A stretch of 17,501 bases of DNA from JBDLRH01 sp039800165 (GTDB lineage Bacteria; Pseudomonadota; Gammaproteobacteria; Burkholderiales; Burkholderiaceae_C): contig JBDLRH010000168.1 in assembly GCA_039800165.1 (NCBI GenBank), positions 1 to 17,501 of the forward strand, written 5' to 3'. Below the pieces are notes generated by a model. It ran no database searches. It was not told the DNA's origin and saw only the letters and a list, made by a program, of their open reading frames with translations. Position 1 is the first letter of the stretch. Each line of letters starts with the position of its first letter. This document shows positions 1 through 7,481 of the stretch, in pieces. The position numbers and the translations under genes are program-made.

Positions 1-1115
1 TGACCGAAGCCGATCTGCACACCCTCACCACACAGGTGCTGTGGGGCGCGTTTGCCCTGTCCGCCGTGCTGGGCGCCATTGCCCAGCGCACGCACTTCTG
101 CACGATGGGCGCCGTCAGCGATGTCGTCAACATGGGGGACTGGAACCGCATGCGTCAGTGGGGCCTGGCCATCGGCGTGGGCGTCATCGGCTTCGGCGTG
201 CTCGCCGGGATGGGCCTGATCGATCCGGCCAAGACGCTGTACGGTGGTACCAAGTGGCTGTGGCTATCGGCGCTGCTCGGCGGCGGCCTGTTCGGCTTTG
301 GCATGGTGCTGGCGTCGGGCTGCGGCAACAAGACGCTGGTGCGCATCGGCGCGGGCAGCCTGAAGTCGCTGGTCGTGTTCCTGGTGATGGCGATCGCCGC
401 CTTTGCCACGCTCAAGGGCATCACTGCGGTGCTGCGGGTGTCTACCGTGGACCGCGTGGCGCTGGAGCTGGGCGGCACCGCGTCGCTGGGCGGCGTACTG
501 GCGCAGGCCGGCGTGCTGGACGCCAGGGCCGCGGCCCTGTGGTCGGCCCTTGTGGTGGGCGGTGTCCTGGTGGTCTGGGCGCTGGCCAGTCGCGACTTTC
601 GCCGGGGCGAGCATTTGCTTGGGGGCTTTGGCATCGGCGCGGTCCTGGTCGCGATGTGGTGGCTCAGCGGCCACTTCGGTCATGTTGCCGAGCATCCGCA
701 GACGCTGGAAGAGGTGTTCGTTGCCACCAGTTCGGGGCGCGCCGAGGCGTTGACCTTCACCGCACCGATGGCGCACACCGTGGACTGGCTGATCCTCTTC
801 AGCGACCGCAGCAAGGTCCTGACGTTCGGTGTGGCTTCGGTGCTGGGCGTGATCGCCGGGGCCTGCGTGATGGCGCTGGCAAGCAAGACCTTCCGCTGGG
901 AAGGCTTCGCCAGCGTGGAAGACCTGGGCAATCACCTTGTCGGCGGCCTGCTGATGGGCGTGGGCGGCGTGACCGCAATGGGCTGCACCGTCGGCCAGGG
1001 CCTGAGCGGCATCTCCACGCTCAGCCTCAACAGCTTTGTGGCGCTGCCTGCCATCGTCGCCGGCGCGTGGCTGGGCCTGCGCTACCAGATGTGGCGCCTG
1101 GAGCGCATGGCGTGA
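1..1115 (+). CDS. YeeE/YedE family (TsuA-type) sulfur-compound permease, 5'-cut by one base
   Basis: This is an inner-membrane protein of the YeeE/YedE family, whose characterised members (TsuA) take up thiosulfate. It has many hydrophobic segments and the three cysteine motifs of the family: RTHFC, ASGCGNKT and AMGCTVGQG (C22, C96 and C317 when counted from the GTG at 36). In TsuA such cysteines relay the thiosulfate ion. The reading frame is open from position 3 back to the edge, and bases 1-2 are 'tg'. The real start is therefore probably an ATG whose A is one base outside the window, giving about 371 residues beginning MTEADLHTL. The GTG at 36 would cut off 12 residues and has no clear ribosome site. 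Its TGA overlaps the GTG start of the next gene, so the two are probably co-translated. The substrate (thiosulfate or another sulfur species) is inferred from the family. Confidence 0.85.
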   Translation, partial: TEADLHTLTTQVLWGAFALSAVLGAIAQRTHFCTMGAVSDVVNMGDWNRMRQWGLAIGVGVIGFGVLAGMGLIDPAKTLYGGTKWLWLSALLGGGLFGFGMVLASGCGNKTLVRIGAGSLKSLVVFLVMAIAAFATLKGITAVLRVSTVDRVALELGGTASLGGVLAQAGVLDARAAALWSALVVGGVLVVWALASRDFRRGEHLLGGFGIGAVLVAMWWLSGHFGHVAEHPQTLEEVFVATSSGRAEALTFTAPMAHTVDWLILFSDRSKVLTFGVASVLGVIAGACVMALASKTFRWEGFASVEDLGNHLVGGLLMGVGGVTAMGCTVGQGLSGISTLSLNSFVALPAIVAGAWLGLRYQMWRLERMA

Positions 1116-1930
1116 GTGCGGCGCCCGCGCTGCGCGCCGCCGATGTGTCGACCGTGGATGAAGCCCGCCGCTTCGGCGGGCTGGCGCGCCTGTATGGCGT
1201 TGAGGGTGCAGGGCGCATCCGCCATGCGCATGTGGTGGTGGTCGGTGTGGGCGGCGTCGGCTCGTGGACGGCAGAGGCGCTGGCGCGCAGCGGCGTCGCA
1301 CGGCTCACGCTGATTGACCTGGACCATGTGGCTGAATCCAACATCAACCGCCAGGTGCATGCGCTGGATGCCACGGTGGGCCAGGCGAAGGTGCTGGCCA
1401 TGCGCGATCGCATCGCGCAGATCCATCCACGGTGCGTGGTGGACGCGGTGGAGGCCTTCATCGAGCCGGACACCCTGGGCGGCCTGCTGCCGTCTGCCGC
1501 ACACGCAGTAGTCGATGCCTGCGACAACGTGGCGGCCAAGACAGCCATGGCGGCATGGGCGCGCGCCCATGCGGCATGCTTCATCAGTGTGGGCGCTGCC
1601 GGTGGCAAGCGGCACGCCGAGAAAGTGGACATTGCCGACCTCGCGCTGACCACGCACGACCCGCTGCTGGCGCAGGTGCGCTACCGCCTGCGCAAGCACC
1701 ATGGCGCGCCGCGCGAGGGCAAGCCGATCGGCGTGGCGTGCGTGTTCAGCCGTGAGGCGGTCGCGCCCCCTGACGCCTCATGCGAAGTGCAAGGGCAGGG
1801 CGATGGCACCCTCAGCTGTCATGGCTACGGCTCGGTGGTGGGCGTGACGGCCACCTTCGGCATGTGCGCTGCCGGCTGGGTGCTCGAGCGCATTGCCGGC
1901 AGCCAGAAGGCGCCGAAAACCGCGCTATAA
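1112..1930 (+). CDS. tcdA: tRNA threonylcarbamoyladenosine dehydratase (TcdA/CsdL)
   Basis: This 272-aa E1-like (ThiF/MoeB fold) enzyme uses ATP to cyclise t6A at position 37 of ANN-decoding tRNAs into cyclic t6A. It opens with the FGGLARLYG segment typical of TcdA. It then has the nucleotide-binding loop VGVGGVGSWTAEALARSG, the IDLDHVAESNINRQ acidic/arginine motif, VVDACDNVAAKTA, the GAAGGK segment, and GVACVFSREAV near the C-terminus. Length and motif order match E. coli TcdA rather than ThiF or MoeB, which have different C-terminal regions. The start chosen is the GTG at 1112, which overlaps the TGA of the permease gene (GTGA) and gives the expected N-terminus. The TAA stop lies inside a perfect TATAAT that probably starts transcription of the tRNA-Lys gene downstream. 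A sulfur-carrier adenylation role with the upstream permease is possible but less likely. Confidence 0.88.
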   Translation: MSAAPALRAADVSTVDEARRFGGLARLYGVEGAGRIRHAHVVVVGVGGVGSWTAEALARSGVARLTLIDLDHVAESNINRQVHALDATVGQAKVLAMRDRIAQIHPRCVVDAVEAFIEPDTLGGLLPSAAHAVVDACDNVAAKTAMAAWARAHAACFISVGAAGGKRHAEKVDIADLALTTHDPLLAQVRYRLRKHHGAPREGKPIGVACVFSREAVAPPDASCEVQGQGDGTLSCHGYGSVVGVTATFGMCAAGWVLERIAGSQKAPKTAL

Positions 1931-1931
1931 T
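1926..1931 (+). promoter_or_regulatory. -10 box (TATAAT) for tRNA-Lys, overlapping the tcdA stop
   Basis: A perfect TATAAT lies here, and its central TAA is the tcdA stop codon. Start of transcription would fall near 1938, about 40 bases before the tRNA. No good -35 sits 16-18 bases upstream (that region reads CCAGAA), and a TTGCCG at 1893-1898 is too far away. The promoter therefore rests on the -10 match and its position. Confidence 0.5.
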
Positions 1932-1978
1932 TTGAGGCTTTGCAGCACCGCGCATGTCGCACGTGAAGCAGATGGTTC

Positions 1979-2054
1979 GGGACGTTAGCTCAGTTGGTAG
2001 AGCAGCGGACTTTTAATCCGTTGGTCACAAGTTCGAATCTTGTACGTCCTACCA
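1979..2054 (+). tRNA. tRNA-Lys (anticodon TTT)
   Basis: This 76-base cloverleaf has all its parts. The acceptor stem is GGGACGT paired with ACGTCCT. The D arm is GCTC/GAGC with the AGTTGGTAGA loop. The anticodon arm is GCGGA/TCCGT with loop CTTTTAA, placing the anticodon TTT at 2012-2014. The T arm is ACAAG/CTTGT with loop TTCGAAT. Discriminator A and an encoded CCA end the gene. Position 36 is U and position 37 (base 2015) is A, as needed for t6A/ct6A, the product of the enzyme encoded just upstream. The first acceptor pair is G1-U72, a wobble in place of the usual G-C. A terminator follows 10 bases downstream, so this is a single-gene transcript or the end of a tcdA read-through transcript. 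Confidence 0.97.
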
Positions 2055-2064
2055 CCCCCATTCG

Positions 2065-2095
2065 AAGGCCGGCGCCTCCCAGCGCTGGCCTTTTT
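2065..2095 (+). terminator. Rho-independent terminator after tRNA-Lys
   Basis: An 11-bp stem with one G-T pair, AAGGCCGGCGC (2065-2075) with GCGCTGGCCTT (2082-2092), closes a 6-base loop and runs into a T tract. It ends the tRNA transcript before the gene at 2150. Confidence 0.9.
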
Positions 2096-2149
2096 GTTTG
2101 GCGGGCGCGCCGCAGACCCGCTTGCTGGCGCTGGCATGATGCGGCCCTC

Positions 2150-4180
2150 ATGTTGATCTTCGCCACCACCGTCTTCCTCTCCGCCTTCCTGCTGTTCCAG
2201 GTGCAGCCCATCGTCGCCAAGATGATCCTGCCGTGGTTCGGCGGCAGCTCCTCGGTGTGGAGCGTCTGCATGGTGTTCTTCCAGGCCGAGTTGCTGCTGG
2301 GCTACGGCTATGTGCACTGGCTGCACGCGCGACTCGCGCTGCGGCGGCAGTTGCAGGTGCATGCCGGGCTCTTGCTGGCCAGCCTCGCCACGCTGCCGGT
2401 GATTGCAGACCCGTCGTGGAAGTCGATGGCGGCCGACACGCCGAGCCTGGGTGTGTTGATGGTGCTGGCGGCGACGGTCGGCGCGCCTTACCTGATGCTG
2501 TCGACCACCGGCCCGCTGATGCAGGCCTGGTATGCGCGGCGCTCGCTCGGCTACACCAACGCGCAGCCCTACCGGCTGTATGCGCTGTCGAACCTGGCAT
2601 CGATGTTGGCGCTGCTGAGCTACCCGGTGGTTGTGGAGCCCTTCATGGCCGTGGCCGCGCAGGGCTGGGCGTGGTCCATGCTGTACGCCGGTTTCGTGGC
2701 CTGCTGTGTCGCCACCGCATGGTCGATGCGGGGCGTGCCGGGCGCCGCCACCGCATCGCCCGCGAACGAAGCGGCACGCGCTGGCGCCACCCGGGCGCCT
2801 GGATGGGGTGACCGGCTGCTGTGGGTGGGCCTGGCGGCCACGGCATCGATCCTGCTGCTGGCGATCACCCGCCACCTCACGCAGGATGTGGCGCCTGTGC
2901 CCTTCCTGTGGGTGGTGCCGCTCAGCCTGTACCTGTTGAGCTTCATCCTGTGCTTCGACGCGCCGCGCTACTACGCACGGCGCTGGTTCCTTGTGGCGCT
3001 GGTACCCGCCTTCGTGGCGGTGGACCATGTGCTGCGCAACGGTGCCGGCGTGCCGGTGATGGTCGCGCTGCTGTGCTCTGCGCTGTTTGTCTTTTGCATG
3101 GTCTGCCACGGCGAGCTGGTGCGCCGCAAGCCCGATGTGCAGCACCTCACGCTGTTCTACCTGATGCTGTCGGTGGGCGGTGCACTGGGCGGCATGCTGG
3201 TGGGCCTCGCGGCGCCCGCCCTGTTCAACGGCTATCACGAACTGCCAATCGGCCTGCTGTTGTGCGCCGCACTGGTGTGCATCGTCGTGTGGAACGAGCT
3301 GCGCCGGGCCTGGCGCTGGCTGATGCTGGCGGCGGTGGTGGCCTATGGCGGCTGGCTGGCTTACCAGGCCGTGTCACAGCTTCAGGACTATCGCGTGGTG
3401 ATGCGCAACTTCTACAGCCAGCTGCGTGTGCAGGATGTGCACCGCGAAGGATTCGGCACCGTGCGCCAGCTGGTGCATGGGCGCATCAATCACGGCGAGC
3501 AGGCGCTGGATGCTGCACACCGCGGCCGCGCCACCTCGTACTACTGCGAGCGCTCAGGCGTCGGGCAAATCCTCAAATCGCTGCCGCAGGACAGGCCGCG
3601 TCACATCGGCATCGTGGGGCTGGGCACCGGCACGCTGCTGACCTACGGGCGCGCGGGCGACCGGATTCGCGCGTACGAGATCAACGACCAGGTGCTCGAC
3701 CTCGCGCGCCGCGAGTTCAGCTTCCTTGGCGACACCCGGGCGGCCGTGACCTCCGTGCTGGGCGATGGGCGGCTGATGCTCGAGGCCGAGCCGCCGCAGG
3801 GCTTTGATGTGCTGGTGATGGACGCGTTTTCTGGCGACTCCATCCCGACGCACCTGATCACGCTGCAGGCGATGCGCGGCTACCTGCGCCACCTGGGCTC
3901 CGATGGCGTGTTGGCGGTGCACATCTCGAACAAGTATCTGGACTTGAAGCCGGTGATGGCGGCCGCAGCGCAGCAACTCGGCCTGGTGGCGCTGCTGCGC
4001 GACATTGACGAGGAAGCGGGCGACCCCTACTGCTTCGGCTCGACCTGGGTGCTGCTGATGTCGCCCGGTCGTGCACAGGCTTTGCCCCCGGAGATCCGCG
4101 AAGCGAAGCAGCTCGAGCCCCGAGCGGGCTTTCGCGCGTGGACGGATGATTTCTCCAACCTGCTGACCATCCTGAAGTGA
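2150..4180 (+). CDS. Fused membrane (MFS-like)/spermidine synthase-like protein
   Basis: This 676-aa protein has two parts. Residues 1 to about 425 are strongly hydrophobic with many membrane segments, opening MLIFATTVFLSAFLLFQVQP as is typical of fused MFS/spermidine synthase proteins. Residues from about 440 form a soluble Rossmann methyltransferase-like domain of the polyamine synthase type. There, LVHGRINHGEQ and TSYYCERSGVG come first, then the nucleotide/dcSAM loop GIVGLGTGTL (about 487-496), the acidic ligand YEIND, GDGRLML and DAFSGDSIPTHL (about 559-570). The actual substrate of these fusions is not established, and aminopropyl transfer is only inferred from the fold. The ATG at 2150 is chosen because the frame upstream runs through the terminator and tRNA. 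No strong ribosome site is visible. The stop TGA lies about 30 bases before the next gene, so the two may be co-transcribed. Confidence 0.85.
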   Translation: MLIFATTVFLSAFLLFQVQPIVAKMILPWFGGSSSVWSVCMVFFQAELLLGYGYVHWLHARLALRRQLQVHAGLLLASLATLPVIADPSWKSMAADTPSLGVLMVLAATVGAPYLMLSTTGPLMQAWYARRSLGYTNAQPYRLYALSNLASMLALLSYPVVVEPFMAVAAQGWAWSMLYAGFVACCVATAWSMRGVPGAATASPANEAARAGATRAPGWGDRLLWVGLAATASILLLAITRHLTQDVAPVPFLWVVPLSLYLLSFILCFDAPRYYARRWFLVALVPAFVAVDHVLRNGAGVPVMVALLCSALFVFCMVCHGELVRRKPDVQHLTLFYLMLSVGGALGGMLVGLAAPALFNGYHELPIGLLLCAALVCIVVWNELRRAWRWLMLAAVVAYGGWLAYQAVSQLQDYRVVMRNFYSQLRVQDVHREGFGTVRQLVHGRINHGEQALDAAHRGRATSYYCERSGVGQILKSLPQDRPRHIGIVGLGTGTLLTYGRAGDRIRAYEINDQVLDLARREFSFLGDTRAAVTSVLGDGRLMLEAEPPQGFDVLVMDAFSGDSIPTHLITLQAMRGYLRHLGSDGVLAVHISNKYLDLKPVMAAAAQQLGLVALLRDIDEEAGDPYCFGSTWVLLMSPGRAQALPPEIREAKQLEPRAGFRAWTDDFSNLLTILK

Positions 4181-4209
4181 CTGCGCCAAGTGGCGCGCAA
4201 GGAGTCCTG

Positions 4210-5295
4210 ATGAGCACACATGCCGCCAACCCGCGCTGGAAGCAGCGCCCGCCGGGCTCCACCTGGGGTGACTTCGGGCCCGATGACCAGTACGGCCGGA
4301 TGAATCTGCTGACCCCCGAGAAGGTGAAGCAGGGCATGGCCGAGGTGAAGGAGGGGCTGACCTTCAACCTGAGCCTGCCGCTGGACTACCCGGGTGGCAA
4401 CGTGCTCAATCCGCGCCGCATGCCGCCGGTGCTGCGGCCCACGGTGCGCAACGGCCAGCCGAACCTGAACTACCGCATGAGCTGCATCGATCCGAACTGC
4501 ACCGATGTGGTCAGCGACGACCTGGTCATCATGCACCTGCAGTACAGCACCCAGTGGGACAGCTTTGCGCATGTGGGCTCGATGTTCGATGCCGACGGCG
4601 ATGGCGTGCCCGAGCCGCTGTACTACAACGGCTTTCGGGCAGGCATCGACGTGGTGGGCCCTGAGCGTGCCGAGGACGCGGGCATCTTCGATATCGAGCG
4701 CCTCACACGCGCGTCGCTCCCGCGCGAGTCCACCTCGGGCGCCAAGGCGCTGGGCATCGAGAAGATGTCCGAGCGCTGCGTGCAGGGACGTGCGGTGATG
4801 ATCGACCTGCATGCCCACCTCGGCCGCGAACGCGTCAAGGTGGACTACGACATCCTGTCAGACATCCTGCGCAAGGACGGCGTGACGGTGGAGCCGGGCG
4901 ACATGGTCTGCCTGCACACCGGCTTTGCCGAACTGCTGCTGGAACTGGACAAACAACCCACTGCCGAGGTGGTGGAACACAGCTGCGCGGTGCTCGAAGG
5001 CCGCGACACCAGGCTGCTGCAGTGGATCACCGACAGCGGGCTGGTGGCGCTGATCGCCGATAACTATGCGGTGGAAGGCCTGCCGCCCACCGAGAAGGCC
5101 GGGCCCTGCGCTGCGCTTCCGCTGCATGAGCACTGCTTGTTCAAGCTGGGGGTGCACCTCGGCGAGATCTGGCACCTGACGCCGCTGGCCAACTGGCTGC
5201 GCGCACACGGGCGCCACCGCTTCTTGCTGACAGCGCCGCCGCTGCGGTTGCCCGGCGCGATCGGCTCTCCGGCCACGCCGATCGCGACGGTGTAG
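4210..5295 (+). CDS. Cyclase family protein (metal-dependent, kynurenine formamidase-like fold)
   Basis: This 361-aa cytoplasmic protein belongs to the cyclase superfamily (PF04199 type), which includes kynurenine formamidase and isatin hydrolase. The metal-site region reads QYSTQWDSFAH (111-121), which keeps the T-x-x-D-x-x-x-H part of the family's HxGTxxDxxxH motif but has Gln where the first His is expected and Ser for the Gly. Further family segments are HTGFAELLLEL and, near the C-terminus, LHEHCLFKLGVHLGEIWHL. The length is well above the roughly 210 residues of KynB, which fits the longer clade of uncharacterised cyclases. AAGGAG at 4199-4204, five bases before the ATG at 4210, decides the start. 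A GTG at 4177 overlapping the previous stop is the alternative. It converges on the aminotransferase gene with only six bases between the stops. The substrate cannot be told from sequence. Confidence 0.85.
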   Translation: MSTHAANPRWKQRPPGSTWGDFGPDDQYGRMNLLTPEKVKQGMAEVKEGLTFNLSLPLDYPGGNVLNPRRMPPVLRPTVRNGQPNLNYRMSCIDPNCTDVVSDDLVIMHLQYSTQWDSFAHVGSMFDADGDGVPEPLYYNGFRAGIDVVGPERAEDAGIFDIERLTRASLPRESTSGAKALGIEKMSERCVQGRAVMIDLHAHLGRERVKVDYDILSDILRKDGVTVEPGDMVCLHTGFAELLLELDKQPTAEVVEHSCAVLEGRDTRLLQWITDSGLVALIADNYAVEGLPPTEKAGPCAALPLHEHCLFKLGVHLGEIWHLTPLANWLRAHGRHRFLLTAPPLRLPGAIGSPATPIATV

Positions 5296-5301
5296 CGCGG
5301 C

Positions 5302-6471
5302 TTACAGCCGGGCCAGGCGCTGCAGCGCGGACTGCAGCGTTTCGTCTTTCTTGGCGAAGCAAAACCGCACCACATGCTGGTCGAAACCATCGCCGTAGAA
5401 GGCCGACAGCGGAATGGCTGCCACGCCGATCTCGCTGGTGAGCCACTTGCAGAAGTCGGCTTCGGGCAGGCTGCGCTCGGGCACGCCCAGGCCTGAGATG
5501 TCCACGCACTGGAAGTAGCTGCCTTCGCTGGGCAGCAGGCGGAACTTGGTGGACCTGAGCCCTTCGCGGAACAGGTCGCGCTTGCGCTGGTAGAAGGCCG
5601 GCAGTTCAAGGTAGGGCTTGGCGTCGGCCATGTAGGTGGCCAGACCATGCTGCACCGGCGTGTTGACGGTGAACACGTTGAACTGGTGCACCTTGCGGAA
5701 CTCGGCGCTCATCGATGCGGGGGCGGCCACGTAGCCCACCTTCCAGCCGGTCACGTGGTAGGTCTTGCCGAAGCTCGAGACGATGAAGGCGCGCGCCGCC
5801 AGCCCAGGGAAGCGCGCCGCGCTTTGATGCTCCTGGCCATCGAACACCATGTGCTCGTACACCTCGTCGCTGATCAGCAGCACGTCGGTGGGTGCCAGGA
5901 TGTCCTGCAAGCGCAGCATGTCTTCGCGCGTCCAGACGGTGGCGCTCGGGTTGTGCGGCGTGTTGATCAGGATGGCGCGGGTGCGCGGCGTGATGGCGGC
6001 TGCAATCTTGTCGAAGTCAGGCCGGAACGTGCCGGGAATCAGCGGCACGCGCACCGTGGTGCCGCCGGCCAGATCGATGTTGGGGATGTAGCTGTCGTAG
6101 CACGGCTCGAGCACGATCACTTCGTCGCCCGGACGCACCACGGCAAGGATGGCGGTGATGATCGCCTGGGTGGCGCCCGCGGTGATGGTGATCTCGGTGT
6201 TCGGGTCGTAGCGTTTGCCGTACAGCGCCTCGACCTTGCGGCTGACCGCCTCGCGCAGCACCGGCACGCCGGTCATCGGCGGGTACTGGTTCAGGCCCTT
6301 GAGCATGGCGTCGGTGACGGCGTTGATCAGGCGCGGATCGCACTCGAAGTCGGGGAAGCCCTGCCCGAGGTTGACCGCGTTCTTCTCGGTGGCCAGAGCC
6401 GACATCACGGTGAAGATGGTGGTGCCCACGGCGGGCAGCTTGGTCTGAAGCACGGGGGTGGCGAAGCTCAT
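5302..6471 (-). CDS. PLP-dependent methionine/aromatic aminotransferase (YbdL-like)
   Basis: This 389-aa fold-type I aminotransferase resembles E. coli YbdL, which transaminates methionine, histidine and phenylalanine. The N-terminus KLPAVGTTIFTVMSALA is very close to YbdL. It also has NLGQGFPDF, NQYPPMTG, NTPHNPSATVW (cofactor Asn174), ISDEVYEH (Asp202) and SSFGKTYHVTGWKVGY, where Lys236 is the Schiff-base lysine. The C-terminal carboxylate-binding arginine is in VVRFCFAK. The ATG at 6471 lies five bases after the cysB stop, with no clear ribosome site, so translation is probably coupled to cysB. A GTG at 6480 overlapping that stop is an alternative start. Its place after the CysB gene suggests a role in methionine or 2-oxo-4-methylthiobutyrate metabolism. 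Kynurenine-oxoglutarate or general aromatic transaminase activity is the main alternative. Confidence 0.87.
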   Translation of the reverse strand: MSFATPVLQTKLPAVGTTIFTVMSALATEKNAVNLGQGFPDFECDPRLINAVTDAMLKGLNQYPPMTGVPVLREAVSRKVEALYGKRYDPNTEITITAGATQAIITAILAVVRPGDEVIVLEPCYDSYIPNIDLAGGTTVRVPLIPGTFRPDFDKIAAAITPRTRAILINTPHNPSATVWTREDMLRLQDILAPTDVLLISDEVYEHMVFDGQEHQSAARFPGLAARAFIVSSFGKTYHVTGWKVGYVAAPASMSAEFRKVHQFNVFTVNTPVQHGLATYMADAKPYLELPAFYQRKRDLFREGLRSTKFRLLPSEGSYFQCVDISGLGVPERSLPEADFCKWLTSEIGVAAIPLSAFYGDGFDQHVVRFCFAKKDETLQSALQRLARL

Positions 6472-6476
6472 GGTGT

Positions 6477-7427
6477 TCACAGGTCGTAGTCGTTGGCGTG
6501 GCCGCTCATGGCCTTGGCGATCAGGTGGCGGTCGAGGCGGTCGCTCAGCAGTTCGGCGAAACGGTACACAAAGTTGCGCAGGTAGGTGCCGCGCTTGAAC
6601 GCGACGCGGGCGAGGTTCTGGCCGAACAGGTGGCCCAGCGGGCGCACGGTCAAGTCCTTGTTGCTGCCGGCATCGTCGTCGCGCACGGCCATCTCGGCCA
6701 CGATGCCGGCCCCCATGCCCAGACGCACATAGGTCTTGATCACGTCGGAGTCGATCGCCTCGAGCACGATGCGTGGTTCGAGCTTGCGCTGCGCAAAGCC
6801 CGCATCGATGCGGTTGCGGCCGGTGAACGACGGGTGGTAGGTGATGATCGGTTGCGCCGCCAGGTCTTCCAGCGAGATGCGCTCCTTGTCGGCCAGCGGA
6901 TGCCCGTGCGGCAGCACCAGCATGTGCTGCCACTCGTAGCACGGCAGGGTGACCAGCTCGGGGTAGTGCACCAGCGATTCGGTGGCCATGCCGATTTCGG
7001 CCACTTCATCCAGCAGCATGCGCGCTACCTGGTCGGGTGAGCCCTGATGCAGGCTGATGTTCACCTTGGGGTAGGCCTCGCGCAGCCGCGCCACCGGCAC
7101 GGGCAGCACGTAGCGGGCCTGGGTATGGGTGGTGGCAATCGACAGGGTGCCGCTGTCCTGCGCGCTGTACTGCTCGCCGATGCGCTTGAGGTTGCCGATC
7201 TCGCGCAGGATCAGTTCGATGCTGCGCAGCACATGCTGACCGGGCTCGGTCACGCGTCGCAGGCGTTTGCCGTGGCGCGCGAAGATTTCGATGCCCAGCT
7301 CTTCCTCGAGCTCGATGATGGCCTTGGACACCCCGGGCTGCGAGGTGTGCAGGGCCTTGGCTGCCTCGGTCAGGTTCAGGTTGCGGCGCACCGCCTCCTG
7401 AACGAAGCGGAACTGATGCAGGTTCAT
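6477..7427 (-). CDS. cysB: CysB-type LysR-family transcriptional regulator
   Basis: This 316-aa LysR-type activator has the CysB layout. A winged HTH covers about residues 1-60 (LTEAAKALHTSQPGVSKAI, then LEEELGIEIFARHGKRL). The effector domain contains the CysB signatures ATTHTQARYVLP, HQGSPDQVARM, FTGRNRIDAGF and DSDVIKTYVRLGMGAG. CysB activates sulfate assimilation and cysteine genes and responds to N-acetylserine and sulfide in enterics; the Burkholderiales proteins are slightly shorter than the 324-aa E. coli protein. The ATG at 7427 gives the conserved MNLHQFRFVQE start, although no ribosome site stands before it. In the short gap upstream lie a CATAAT and a TTAT-N11-ATAA dyad that could mediate autoregulation. 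The cbiX gene precedes it and an aminotransferase gene follows after five bases. Confidence 0.92.
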   Translation of the reverse strand: MNLHQFRFVQEAVRRNLNLTEAAKALHTSQPGVSKAIIELEEELGIEIFARHGKRLRRVTEPGQHVLRSIELILREIGNLKRIGEQYSAQDSGTLSIATTHTQARYVLPVPVARLREAYPKVNISLHQGSPDQVARMLLDEVAEIGMATESLVHYPELVTLPCYEWQHMLVLPHGHPLADKERISLEDLAAQPIITYHPSFTGRNRIDAGFAQRKLEPRIVLEAIDSDVIKTYVRLGMGAGIVAEMAVRDDDAGSNKDLTVRPLGHLFGQNLARVAFKRGTYLRNFVYRFAELLSDRLDRHLIAKAMSGHANDYDL

Positions 7428-7454
7428 GCGAATGCGGTACTAAAGAAGCCCCGC

Positions 7455-7474
7455 ATTATGCTGCGCACGGATAA
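7455..7474 (-). promoter_or_regulatory. Candidate LysR/CysB operator with overlapping -10 before cysB
   Basis: Bases 7456-7474 read TTATGCTGCGCACGGATAA: a perfect TTAT/ATAA dyad with 11 bases between, which is the T-N11-A pattern of LysR-type boxes. On the cysB strand, CATAAT (7460-7455) overlaps the right arm and could be a -10 box. No convincing -35 is seen. The site sits about 29 bases before the cysB start codon, where binding would block transcription. Negative autoregulation is known for enteric CysB and is inferred here. Confidence 0.45.
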
Positions 7475-7481
7475 GGCGAGC

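Noticed and set aside
41..1111. Long open frame continuous with tcdA and running antiparallel-phase through the permease gene
   Set aside because: It is a +1 shadow of the permease: composition is Arg/Gly/His-rich with no motifs, while the permease frame has the three conserved cysteines and membrane segments.
1985..3238. Long - strand open frame over the tRNA and membrane protein gene
   Set aside because: It reads through the tRNA and terminator and is antisense to a well-supported gene; composition is Gln/His/Arg-rich.
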